DNA of 64,000 nucleotides from Isoetes taiwanensis (Eukaryota > Streptophyta > Lycopodiopsida > Isoetales > Isoetaceae): contig JAJEKV010000112.1 of assembly GCA_021234155.1 (NCBI GenBank), positions 1,205,032 through 1,269,031 on the forward strand, given 5' to 3'. The first letter of the stretch is position 1. Every line of letters begins with the position of its first letter. Shown here piece by piece: positions 24,370 to 35,429 of this stretch. Under the pieces are notes generated by a model that was not told the origin of the DNA, ran no database searches, and worked only from the letters and a program-made list of their open reading frames with translations. The translations under genes and the position numbers were made by a program.

Positions 24370-26130
24370 TCATCTCGGCTTAATCACGGCAATGGAGAAT
24401 GAAAATCTTTATCACCGAGAAACCTTCTCAATTCCTCCTTCACAAACTGCGGGCTGAATTGTTTTCGGAAAGTCTTTCCAAGCATAGCTTCATAATCTTT
24501 CTATCTGTCTTAGGCGGGGCTTGTATCATGTGTGTTCTTCACGGTAACTTCATTTTTTCCTCGGTCTTGGTAACTTATTTCTTCTATCTTTGGGGTGAGT
24601 CTTTGTTAGCACTTCATCATAGACATCCATCTTGAATGTAGGTACTAGCAGAAGTTTCCAGGGACTGCTAAGGTAAGACTTGTGTAATGGATCATCAAAA
24701 GCAAAGGCTTACCTTTGAATCTTGGGTATGACTCATATATTTTCCCAAAGTGGCTTCATCATATTTGGACTGACCCGGGTTTGTTAGGGTGGTGGCGGTC
24801 TTCACACATTTTTCTGTCCCCATACAAATAGAAATCCGTCCCTCAAATGCGGACATAGTACTTACGACATCTTCCACATTAGAGAGTTGCATTGATGACC
24901 ATATACCAACACAACACTTTTGTAACAAAGTCTTCAAGAAGAACACCATACAGTCCTGAATATCACTTTCTTTCTGCTAGTGTATGTCATTGTCAATCCT
25001 GATTCCAAGCGTATGTGTTCATTTGCACCAAATGTTTTTACCAACACACCATTTAAATCCAAGACAATGAGTTTATCTCATTAGGGTTTTTTTGAGATTA
25101 AAAAAGGGCCTTCAAATCATGCCAACTAAACCAAATGAAGATAAATGAACTACCAATCAAAAATCGAGCTGTGGTCCGGTCGGTCAAAAGCTGATTATAA
25201 CTAACTCCTTTGGATCACATTTTCTAGCATAACTGTTGATAGAAAAGTCCAAATGATCTCTCGTTTAGTGCAATAAATAGATCTCGTTGAGATCTTTACA
25301 ACCTTGGGTGCTTTGCATATATTTTAACCACTTATGATTGTCAAAACTCCAAAAAATATGGTTTTTACCATTTTTTTACTATCGGCGGGGGTAAAGATAT
25401 GCAAACCCAAAGGTTGGAAAGATCTCAATGAGATCTATCTATTGCACCAAACAAAAAGCTCATTTGGACTTTTCTATCAACACTATCTTAGAAAAATGAT
25501 CCGATTAGTAGATTATAACTTTTGCGGCGGATTACCGGTCTATTTTTCGATTGGTAGTTCATATAACTTAGTCGGGCAGTTCTTAGAAGGCCCTTTTATA
25601 ATCTCAAAAATCTAATGTTTTATTTGCCAAATCAATATTTAGAAATGCGTTGGAACATCACGAATACCTACACAGCGAGAATTACTACATGAATAAATAG
25701 ATGAAGATGAAAATGAAAAATGGGTTGAATGTGGAAACCTTTACGTATCAACTTGAGGATTCTCGACCTACAGAAGAATCAAGGGTAATCTTTACGATTG
25801 AATGTAACAAAGAAAATCAATAATATTCAATGTTTTAAGCAACACTAAGTTGTGGCCTTCTTGGCCGAACAATGCCCACACCCCCTTTCGGGGTTATTAA
25901 GAGGCAACAATCACTTGTTGAAGATCGGGCTCACCGAAACTTGAGGGCCCTGATTTCGCATTTTCTTGAGAACACACCGATAGGGTGTGGTGTCATGATT
26001 GAGGCTCCGCTTCTGCATCTTTTGCATAGCTACTTCTTGTTCTCTTTCTTGTAGCTTTGAACAACTTCTTTGCTATCCTCCGCCTACCCCTCTTTGTTCT
26101 TCGCCCTTTCCTTTTGGCAAATATTCACCC
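24370..26130 (-). pseudogene. FCP1-like phosphatase gene, 3' part, unit 1 copy
   Basis: Minus-strand partial copy of the gene at 35430-38242, lacking its 5' exons. The frame at 24695-24949 reads FLKTLLQKCCVGIWSS then NVEDVV, matching the FCP1/NIF-type HAD fold segment after the catalytic motif. It is interrupted by a 539-bp palindromic insertion (25079-25617). Stops are present. The gene end is cut at about 26130, where unit 2 begins. Confidence 0.7.
25079..25617. mobile_element. 539-bp near-complete palindrome (foldback element) in FCP1-like copy 1
   Basis: The two halves are reverse complements almost end to end: CATTAGGGTTTTTTTGAGAT on the left, CATTAGATTTTTGAGAT read in from the right, and internal pairs such as gttgatagaaaagtccaaat on both arms. 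Units 2 and 3 lack it at the same point (after gagtttatct), so it inserted after or during amplification. A transcript would fold into a hairpin of about 260 bp. Confidence 0.85.
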
Positions 26131-26149
26131 AAGTTGTAAGCGATGGCTG

Positions 26150-27060
26150 GCTCAAATATTCACCCAAACATGGAAGAATATGAAATTGAAACACTTAAAA
26201 GGCACAAAGAAGATTCAACATGTCGGACTGTCGGTGAGGAGTAGACCAAAGAGGGCTTGCTCATAGATGCAATCATGTTTCTGCTTGTTTTGCATGGATC
26301 ATAATTGGGACTCCTGCATCAATCTGGTAGATTTGGAAAGTGGGAGGTAACTGACTTAAAACCAGGAGTTGAGAAGAAAAAGGAGACTCTTGAACAAGCC
26401 AATGAATGGATCAGTAATTTGGTAGAGGTAGGTGACAATTTTGCAGTGAATGCTGAGGTAGACAATTCAGAGGGTGTGGACTTCTACATCCTCAAGTGCA
26501 CAGAACCCAAATGCACACTTGAAGATTCATACAAAGATGGATGGGGGCAAAAATTTGGAGTGCATGAGGTTATCTTAAGTGGATTGTATTAGGGTGTAAA
26601 TTCTTTACTGGTGGTCAAAAAGCACTGTCCAGACAAGTGCTTTAACTGCTAAAAATCTCACATCCAACGTGAATTTGACATGCATATTGTGTTTGAAAAT
26701 TGAGCATTACAAATAATAAACGTGTCTTTAAAACATTAAAGTAGGAAAAATGAGGTACCAACTAATATAATTATTTCGTAACATCAAATTTTGTATTAGC
26801 TAAGTGCTTTATGTGCTAAGTGCTGTCGCGGAAAGTTGTACACCACCAAAGAAATTACACCTATTATCAATTCTTGGGTAATTTCAAGTACATGTTGCTC
26901 ACTAAACAACCCAGGAAAGCCTCAGGTACACGACCATGTGGTAAGATATCCTAAAATTGATATGGACAAAATAGAAGGCCGAGGACATGTACAAAATTTC
27001 ACAGGAGACCCATGAAAAAATTATGGCCAGTCTCCCAATAACATTGTAATTCTTTGACAC
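26150..27060 (+). pseudogene. Transposase C-terminal part, unit 2 copy
   Basis: This repeats the end of the transposase at 22885-23499 with about 90% identity by eye. The frame 26305-26592 is the best preserved of the three: KWEVTDLKPGVEKKKETLEQ, VGDNFAVNAEVDN, then WGQKFGVHEVILSG. A 270-bp MITE (26592-26861) interrupts it. There is no upstream catalytic region, so it cannot be functional by itself. Confidence 0.8.
26592..26861. mobile_element. 270-bp MITE related to the 17.9 kb element
   Basis: The ends are GGGTGTAAATTCTTTACTGG and, from the right, GGTGTAATTTCTTTGGTGG. They are flanked by TATTA (26587-26591 and 26862-26866); the empty site is seen in units 1 and 3. The right end continues GTGTACAACTTT, then CGCG and an AGCACTT motif, like the right end of the large element. 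It is therefore probably a non-autonomous relative mobilised by the same transposase. Confidence 0.85.
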
Positions 27061-27439
27061 TTAATCAAATTGATGTTATTCTTTTCAAGTGATTTGTTAT
27101 TCCAGCACCTAAGCACGTAAGCACACATTTGTATATATATTAATAATAGTGAGGATGCACAAGAGTGGTGTGCATGGACCACGTGCTTGAAATGAAGATT
27201 GAATTGTTGTTTAAGAATGTACATTTGTGACATTGGAATAAGATTCAATTATTTATTTTTGGTACCATCACTATCCCAACATTCTTGGCAAAATTATATT
27301 GTTAAAAGGCATTTCCTCGATGTGACATGTGTCGAATTCGGTACGGTCATCTGAAATATTTAAGCACAGTTTCTGAATTAATTGTTACACGGCGTATGAG
27401 GTTTTTCGTTACAACTGGCGTGCCTAAGCACATGATTTA

Positions 27440-27945
27440 AGCACTAAGCCTAAAGCGTGAAAGCTCTTCTTACAAGCTCGCGGCTCCGCCCATTCCCCTC
27501 CCAATTCCTCTGCCAATCCTTCCTCGCCCCAATCCCAGAAGCCGAAAGCCCAATCCCAGCGAGCATGGAAAAGCTAGCCGAGGGGGAGGTCACCTCCAAA
27601 GGCTTGCTTGGCCTCGAAGGGTGTTCCCTCCACTCTTCCCACCTTTGCCTCAAGTACTTGCCCACTCTCACGCCCATTCTGCGGCCTCCTCTCCGCCCAC
27701 TCCTTGCCTCTCAATTTTAGAACCATCCGATTCGATTCCGATTCTTGATTCTATGAGGAATCAGAAAATGAGAATCGGAACCTTGGCGGGGAATATGTCA
27801 GCTGCGATTACGCAAAGGGTGGATAGGGAGTCGATGAAGAAGCAGTCGATGAAGAAGTCCACTGAAGAAGAAGAAGAAGAAGAAATTGAAGGCAGATCGG
27901 CCGGCTTTGCGGACTTCATGGCTCATAAATGGTATGCATGTTTCA
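27440..27945 (+). pseudogene. Captured acidic/NLS exon, unit 2 copy (broken)
   Basis: Degenerate duplicate of the exon at 31679-32055, with the same CT-rich upstream segment and the same run of GAA codons. Indels break the frame and the start reads ATGGAAAAGCTAGCC. The following donor-like ggtatgcatg is retained. Confidence 0.6.
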
Positions 27946-28255
27946 TTTGTTTTCTTTAATCAATTTTTCATTTTCATTTGTTTTAATCAATTTTTTGTTA
28001 TTGGTGTTGCGGATGGAGAATGAAGGGCCTCAACTTGCCTCAGGGAGTTTTTTTTTTTTTTTTAATTGTTCTTGCCTCCGGTGGACACCCCTGAAGAAGA
28101 CACCCCCTGAAGAAGACACCCCATGAAGAAGACACCCCCCGAAGACACCACAGAAGAAGACGGCACGAGGGCCAATTTTTAATAAAAACATTTTGTTTAT
28201 ATCACGAAGACAACGGCACGAGGGCCTTTTTTTGTAAAAATCTTGTTTCTATAAA

Positions 28256-28700
28256 AAGTTTTTTTTTTTTTTTTTTTGAAGAAGCTGTGTCATCAATATA
28301 TTAAAAGAATGGTAATGTTACAAAGCAAGTGAGGAGGAAGGGCGCCCCAAAGAGGCAGTGATACCTCGACCTCCACAACAAACTCCATGAGAAAAGCGCA
28401 ACTCTACCGGCCTAAAGTGACCATCACCATCTACAACACCCAAGAAGTCAGCCAAATGGCAAACTTCCGCTCTACTAATCCGGAAACACCGAAAGCTTTG
28501 AAATAAGCTTGTACGAGTCGAGGAATCGGAGAGCTCTGCGGTTTCAGCTGAATCCCTGAAAAATCCACAACCGCCGCGCTTCCAAATCAGCCCACCAACC
28601 AAAGCCGCCACGGATGCAAGGCTTCTTTGCCATGAAGCGGCCAAGCACCAGGATGCACATGAAGCGACAAGCTGGCGGCTAGTCAATCTCACTTGAACAG
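28256..28700 (-). mobile_element. LINE 3' tail, unit 2 copy
   Basis: A poly-T run followed by the reverse complement of a LINE-like 3' end. The minus frame 28318-28692 contains WLIWKRGGCGF-type coding (reading GGLIWKRGGCGFF), like the C-terminal end of the split LINE (LIWKRR). The same insertion is found at 32390-32820, so it was present before the units were duplicated. Confidence 0.65.
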
Positions 28701-28859
28701 ATTTTTTGTCTCTATCAAAGTTTTTTTGTCTCTATCAAAGTTTTTGTTTCTCTATCAAATGTTATTTTTGTCTATCTATCAAATATATGAAGTTTGAATT
28801 CTTACCCAGTCCATTCAGATTCCTTGAATGTAATAGTGCTCTAGCTCTTTAATTAGTTT

Positions 28860-29150
28860 CAAACACTAAGCATTTTAATTAGTTTAGTGATTGCTTGTGG
28901 TAAACCTTTGGAACACCCGAGCACTTATGCAATAAGCGACTAGCTTTAAGCGGTTATATAGCTTAACGATAAGCATTGCACCTTAAGCGCATGACGGTAA
29001 GCACTTGATGACATTAACATACGCTGGCGTTAAGTAACTACATACTTAATGCTATCCTTTGCATGACAATAAAAGCGATATCGCCATTAAGACTCATACC
29101 GGACTAGCACTTGCGAGGCAATTTTTTTTTAAGCATGATAAGTTTTAAGC
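28860..29150. repeat. Cluster of TAAGCAC-type motifs, unit 2 spacer
   Basis: Duplicate of the unit 1 spacer, with the same series of TAAGC(A/G)C and AAGCATCCC motifs before the FCP1-like tail. Confidence 0.55.
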
Positions 29151-29329
29151 ATCCCTTGCGATCGGCATTGAAGTAGATATAAACAATATAGCAAAACTTA
29201 TAGACAAAGTGCGCATTGAACTACATAAACAATATAGCAAAAACATTCTTAAATTAAGATAAAGAGGGTACATGAAAAGTGTAGGATTCCTTGGCCTAAA
29301 TAAATGACAATCGGACCAATAATCATAAA

Positions 29330-30560
29330 TGTCTCGGGCTTAATCACGGCAATGGAGAATGAAAATCTTCATTACCATAAACCTTCTCAATTCCTCCTTC
29401 ACAAACTGCGGAAGGCGCAATTGTTTTCGAGAGAAAGTCTTTCCAAGCATAGCTTCATAATCTTTCTATCTGTCTTAGGCGGGGGCTTGTATCGTGTGTG
29501 TTCTTCACGGTAACTTCATTTTTCCTCGGTCTTGGTGCGATATTTCTTCTATCTTTGGGGTGAATCTTTGTTAGCACTTCATCATAGACATCCATCTTGA
29601 ATCGGTACTAGCGGAAGTTTCCGGGGAATTTTGCTAAGGTAAGACTTGTGTAATGGATCATCAAGAAGCAAAGTCTTACCTTTGAATCTTGGGTATGACT
29701 CATATATTTTCCCAAGTGGCTTCATCATGGTGAGCGGCCCGGGTTTGTTAGAGGGTGGTGGCGGTCTTCACACATTTTTTCTGTCCCCATACAAATAGAA
29801 ATCCGTCCCTCAAATCACGGACATAGTACTTCTGCACATCTTCCACATTAGAGAGTTGCATTGATGACCATATACCAACACAACATACGTAACAAAGTCT
29901 TCAAGAAGAACAACGCTACGGTGCGAATATCACTTTCTTTTACGCTAGTGTATGTCATTGTCAATCCCGATTCCAAAGCGTATGTGTTCATTTGCACCAA
30001 ATGTTTTTACCAACACACCATTTTAAATCCAAGACAATGAGTTTATCTTTTCTTTGCCAAATCAATATTTAATACGTTGGAACATCACGAATACCTATAC
30101 AAGGAGGAATTACTACATGAATAAATAGATGAAGATGAAAATGAAAAATGGGTTGAATGTGGAAACCTTTACGTATCAACGGCGAGGATTCTCGACCCTA
30201 ACAGAATCAAGCTGGTAATCTTCTGATGAATGCAACAAAAAGAAAATCAATAATATTCAATGTTTTAAGCAACACTAAGTTGTGGCCTTCTTGGCCAGCA
30301 ATGCCCACACCCCCTTTCCAGGGTTATTAAGGGCAGCAATCACTTGTTGAAGATCAGGCTCACCTGAAACTTGAGGGCCTGATTCTGCATTTTCTTCAGA
30401 ACACACCGATAGGTGTGGTGTCATGATTGAGACCGCTTCTGCATCTTTTGCATAGCTACTTCTTGTTTCTCTTTCTTGTAGCTGAACAACTTCTTTGTTA
30501 TCCTCGGCTTACCCCTCTTTGTTCTTACGCCCTTTCCTTTTGGCAAATATTTGCAACTGA
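29330..30560 (-). pseudogene. FCP1-like phosphatase gene, 3' part, unit 2 copy
   Basis: Collinear with 24370-26130 without the palindrome, and with 35430-36850 without the 181-bp MITE. It contains the regions corresponding to the LDLNGVLV and LLLDD exons but with many small indels, so no long frame survives. It ends at the junction with unit 3 near 30560. Confidence 0.65.
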
Positions 30561-30579
30561 TGGCTGGCTCAAATATTCA

Positions 30580-31180
30580 CCCAAACATGGAAGAATATGA
30601 AATTGAAACACTTAAAGGCACAAAGAAGATTCCATGATCGGTTTGTCGGTGAGGAGTAGACCAAACAGGCTTGCTCATAGATGCTGTCATGTTTTCCGCT
30701 TGTTTTGCATGGATCATAATTGGGACTCCTGCATCAATACAGGTAGTTTGGAAAGTGGGAGGTAACTGACTTAAAACCAGGAGTTGAGAAGAAAAAGGAG
30801 ACTCTTGAACAAGCCAATGAATGGATCGAGTAATTACAATTTCGGTGAATCTTTGAGGTAGACAATTCAGAGGGTGTGGACTTCTACATCCTCAAGTGCC
30901 TGAGAACCCAAATGCACACTTGAAGATTCATACAAAAGATGGATGTGGGCAAAAATTTGGAGTGCATGAGGTTATCTTAAGTGGATTGTATTATCAATTC
31001 TTGGGTAATTTCAAGTACATGTTGCTCACTAAACAACCGAAGCCTCAGGTACCACGACCATATGGTAAGATATCCTAAAATTGATATGGACAAAAATAGA
31101 AGGCCTGGAGACATGTACAAAATTTCACAGGGAGACCCATGAAAAAATTATGGCCGATCTCCCAATAACAATGTAATTCT
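30580..31180 (+). pseudogene. Transposase C-terminal part, unit 3 copy
   Basis: Third copy of the transposase tail, starting with the same aacatggaagaatatg phrase and ending in the ATGGCCGATCTCCCAATAAC segment that encodes the C-terminus. Frames are broken. It has no catalytic region. Confidence 0.75.
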
Positions 31181-31678
31181 TTGACACTTAATCAAATTGA
31201 TGTTATTCTTTTCAAGTGATTTGTTATTCCAGCACCTAAGCACGTAAGCACACATTTGTATATATATTAATAAGAGTGAGGATGCACAAGGGTGGTGTGC
31301 ATGGACACGTACTTCGAAATGAAGATTGAATTGTTGTTTAAGAATGTACATTTGTGACATTGGAATAAGATTCAATTATTTATTTTGGTACCATCACTAT
31401 CCCAACATTCTTGGCAAAATTATATTGTCAAGGCATTTCCTCGATGTGACATGTGTGTCAATTCGGTCATCTGAAATATTTAAGCACAGTTCTGAATTAA
31501 TTGTTCTGGCGCGTGTGAGGTTTTTCGTACACTGACGCGCCTAAGCACATGATTTAAGCACTAGGCGCCTAAGCGTAAGCTCTTCTTACAAGCTCACGCT
31601 CCGCCCATTCCCCGCCCAATTCCTCGCAATCCTTCCTCTGCCCAATCCACCGAAGCGAAAAGCCCAATCCGCCGAAGC

Positions 31679-32055
31679 ATGAAGCGAAAAGCTAGCGAGG
31701 AGCCGGAGGTCAGCTCCAAGAGGCGCTTACTTGGCCTCGAAGAGGTGTTCCCTCCACTCTTCCCACCTTTGCCTCAAGTACTTGCCCACTCTCCTGCCCA
31801 CTCTGCTGCCTCCTCTCCTGCCCACTCTACTGCCTCTCAATTTTCTGAACCATCCGATTCCGATTCCGATTCTTCTGATTCCTATGAGGAATCAGAAAAT
31901 GAGGAATCGGAACTTTCTTCGCAGGAATATGTCACTGCAGTTCTGCAAGGGTGGATAGGGGAGTCTGATGAAGAAGTCCCTGAAGAAGAAGAAGAAGAAG
32001 AAGAAATTGAAGACGAATCGGCCGACTTTGCAGACTTCATGGCGCTCATAAATGG
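31679..32055 (+). pseudogene. Captured first exon: NLS plus acidic Ser/Glu-rich protein fragment
   Basis: An open frame starting at ATG 31679. The first 17 residues (MKRKASEEPEVSSKRR and on) look like a bipartite nuclear localisation signal. Residues about 58-75 are Ser/Asp-rich and about 100-117 are almost pure Glu. The frame runs to a donor-like ATG/gtatgcatg near 32055; beyond it the reading becomes low-complexity. The upstream CT-rich, GC-rich segment looks like a plant 5' UTR. Together this resembles a captured host first exon, as in Pack-type elements, but it could be an element-encoded nuclear protein. No known family is recognised. Confidence 0.5.
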
Positions 32056-32389
32056 TATGCATGTTTCATTTGTTTTCTTTAATCAATTTTTCATTTTCAT
32101 TTGTTTAATCAATTTTTGTTATTGGTGTTGCGGATGGAGAATGAAGGGCCTCGGCTTGCCTCAGGTTTTTTTTTTTTTAATTGTTCTTGCCTCCAGTGGA
32201 CACCCCACAAGAAGAAGACACCCCCCGAAGACACCCCCTCGAAGAAGACACCCCATGAAGAAGACACCCCACGAAGACACCACGAAGAAGACCGGCACGA
32301 GGGCCAATTTTTTTAAAAAACATTTTGTTTATATCCACGAAGACACGGCACGAGGGCCTTTTTTAATAAAAATCTTGTTTCTATAAAAG

Positions 32390-32820
32390 TTTTTTTTTTT
32401 TTTTTTTTGAAGAACTGTGTCATCAATATATTAAAAGAATGGTAATGTTACAAAGCAAGTGAGGAGGAAGGAGAAGCGCCCCAAAGAGGCAGCGATACCT
32501 CGATACTCCACAACAAACTCACGGAAAAAAGCGCAACTCTGTTTGTACAACCTGACCATCACCATCTACAACACCCAAGAAGTCCATAAAATGGCAAACT
32601 TCCGCTCTACTAATCCGGAAACACCGGAAAGCTTTGAAATAGCTTGCACGAGTCGAGGAATCGGAGAGGCTGCATTTCTTGAATCCCACGAAAAATCCAC
32701 AACCGCGCGGCTTCCAAATCAGCCACACCAACCAAGCCACACTACGGATGCAAGGCTTGCTGCAAAGAGCGACCAAACACGAGGATACATGAAGCGACAA
32801 GCTGGCGGCTAGTCAATCTC
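32390..32820 (-). mobile_element. LINE 3' tail, unit 3 copy
   Basis: Poly-T then the same minus-strand LINE 3' sequence as 28256-28700. The minus frame 32519-32800 includes LIWKPRGCGFF. It was co-duplicated with the unit. Confidence 0.65.
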
Positions 32821-32997
32821 ACTTGAAACAGATTTTTTGTCTCTATCAAAGTTTTTTTTGTCTCTATCAAAGTTTTTTGTTTCTCTATCAAATGTTATTT
32901 TTGTCTATCTATCAAATATATGAAGTTTGAATTCTTGTACAGTCCATTCAGATTCTGCTTGAATGTAATAGTGCTCTAGCTCTTTAATTAGTTTCAA

Positions 32998-33256
32998 ACA
33001 CTAAGCATTTTAATTAGTTTCAGCAGTGCTTGTGAGTAAACCTTTGGAACACCGAGACACTTATGCAATAAACAACTAGCTTTAAGCAGTTATATAGCTT
33101 AACATTAAACCTTTGCACCTTAAGCGCATAGCAAGTAAGAACTTGATGACATTAACACTTCTGCTAGCGTTAAGTAACTACATACTTAGTAACTATCCTT
33201 TGCATGACAATAAGCGATATCACGCCATTAAGACTCATACCGGACTAGCACTTGCG
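32998..33256. repeat. Cluster of TAAGCAC-type motifs, unit 3 spacer
   Basis: Third copy of the motif-rich spacer. It is split at its poly-T by the retrocopy at 33269-35206 and resumes at 35219. Confidence 0.55.
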
Positions 33257-33257
33257 G

Positions 33258-33268
<11 letters not shown>

Positions 33269-33307
<39 letters not shown>

Positions 33308-35206
33308 TAAGATTTTTATATTAATAGTAAATGGATTACATTTATTTGAGGCTCCACAATAGGCCTGATAGGAAGAATTTAACCACAGAATCCCAAATGG
33401 ATTAAATAGGAAGAATTAGCACTTTTGAAGCAATCACCATGCTGGAAACCATCATAAGATGATGTCTATGTACTATGGTCAAAGCAACCTTGACCTCTTC
33501 CTCTTCACAAAGAGAAGGATACGAGCGTCCGCCTTCAAATCAACCAGTACTAGAGGGCATGGCCCTCTTCCCATCCGCTGCAACTACTACAGGAATTCAG
33601 CTACGGTCATGGAGCCCTACTAGACAAAATTCAGCCATATCTTAAAGCTCAAACCGAAATATTTACTTGGAAGAACCGGGTCTTTTCAAAGACGGATACT
33701 AAAGTACCTGTCACCCCATTCTAATAGCTGCCTCACCCTCTTCGTTACAGCAGAAGTACTATGGACCATACCTTTTTTCCTAGAAGAGTAAAAGCAAGCG
33801 ATTCATACTTTCCTGAAGTGAAGAGTACTACAGAAGAAAGCTTGTTGCATTCCCAAAGAAAATCATCATAGACCTGCTTCCAACTAGATGTTGCAGTTCC
33901 CCAGACTTGGATCTAAGAACAGCTACATTTTTCCACATGAAAAAGGATAAAACACCACTGTAATACCTATAGTAAAGGCCATCTGAAGGTCCCCCACCGA
34001 ATAATGCAAGTATGTGAAGGTTTTAAGGGAGTAACCATCCTTCCATGCGTTAACTTGGCCTGAGCAACCATCTTGCATAGTTGTACTACAAGAGATCAAG
34101 TCCCTCTTCCAGATCTGTACTGCAGGATAAGATGCACTCTCTTCCAACTTAGCAGCATGGCATCAAGCAGGCCTGCCCCCAAGGGGTGGTCCAGTTGCTC
34201 CCCTAGTGCACTGCCACACACTAGCATAGGCCTTCACTCCATAGTGCTCAACCTTCTCAAGGTTCATAAACCTTGAGCTGACAACAACAAAGAACTCTTG
34301 GTCTCCCGCCCAAGATATCTTCATTTGGTTTCCCATCCACATTCAACGTGTCCATTCCTGTAGCAGTCCATACCTCCAAATCCTCCTCTAGCTGGGAAAG
34401 AGGCGGGGGACACTAAAGCACAGACACACAAAGTGCAGCAAGCAAACAATGTCAAGCAACATGAATCTATCATGCCTTACCACTATCTGCCCTCCAACAC
34501 ATCCATAGTGCCCTGACACTGATACTTAAGCATCTGTTTGGTGCTCTAGACAATATGACAGCCAACAACACATAAGTCTGGAGCAGTATGTGTCACAGGA
34601 TCATAACTATTTGGTCGAACTTGCATCAGTTCTACGAAAGTGCGATCCCGCCATAATGAGTGCGGCCTTTTTCTACACCGAGTGGAGTCCCAAGCTGCGA
34701 TAAGTCGCGGCCTTCTTCACTGAAGAATCCAAGTAACAACCCAAAGGCAAGCGTGTGCACCTCTACACCGAATCGAAAGATCAAGCTGAAATATTAACCA
34801 AAGCCTAGCAATATCCTGAAAAGATAAGACCCCTGTAACTCTGGAGAACACCTGCCGTAGCATAGGCTCTCAGAGCGCCACAGATCTTGAAGCACATGGT
34901 TTTGCTAGTTTTATGCCTGTCTATCTCAAATGATTGAACAGTTGCTCGAAATCATCCATTTCCTAATCAAAAATCTAGGACAAGAAGAGAAATTACCAAA
35001 AGCAGCGGCAATGTTCTGGCATCCTCTCTATTGTGGAAGATTCACTGGCTGACCAGGAAATGGCTCTTTAGAGCTACAGCACAGCCTCGAGATGCAACGG
35101 CAGCAGCTCTTAGGCTGCTCATCCAGCCGCTCGTCGCTATGAGTTCTGCAAGAAGATGGGCGGCGGCCGCCGCCGCCCTAACTCAGCGCCCTAAACATTT
35201 CCTCCC
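33269..35206 (-). mobile_element. 1.9 kb retroposed transcript, copy B, with poly(A) and target duplication
   Basis: Reading the minus strand, a GC-rich 5' end (35206 downward) is followed by about 1.9 kb and a long A tail (a 42-base T run at 33261-33302 on plus). GCAATTTTTTTT flanks it on both sides (33257-33268 and 35207-35218), and units 1 and 2 show the empty site, so it inserted by target-primed reverse transcription. The last 367 bp match copy A at 1-367. Near the 5' end a 26-codon minus frame (35042-35122) starts MSSLRAAAVASRGCAVALKS, like a short organelle presequence. No reverse transcriptase is seen. It is best read as a processed copy of a plant transcript, family unknown. Confidence 0.8.
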
Positions 35207-35429
35207 GCAATTTTTTTTAAGCACTTGATAAGTTTTAAGCATCCCTTGCAGTCAGCATTGAAGTAGATATAAACAATATAGCAAAAACTTATAGACAAGT
35301 CTGCATTGAACTACTTAAACAATATAGCAAAAACATTCTTAAATTAAGATAAAGAGGGTACATGAAAAGTGTAGGATTCCTTGGCCTAAATAAATGACAA
35401 TCAGACTAATAATCATAAATGTCTCAGGC

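Noticed and set aside
35031-35228. Plus-strand Ala-rich frame at the start of the retrocopy
   Set aside because: It is antisense to the retrocopy, whose direction is set by its poly(A) tail; the GC-rich 5' UTR produces Ala codons on either strand.
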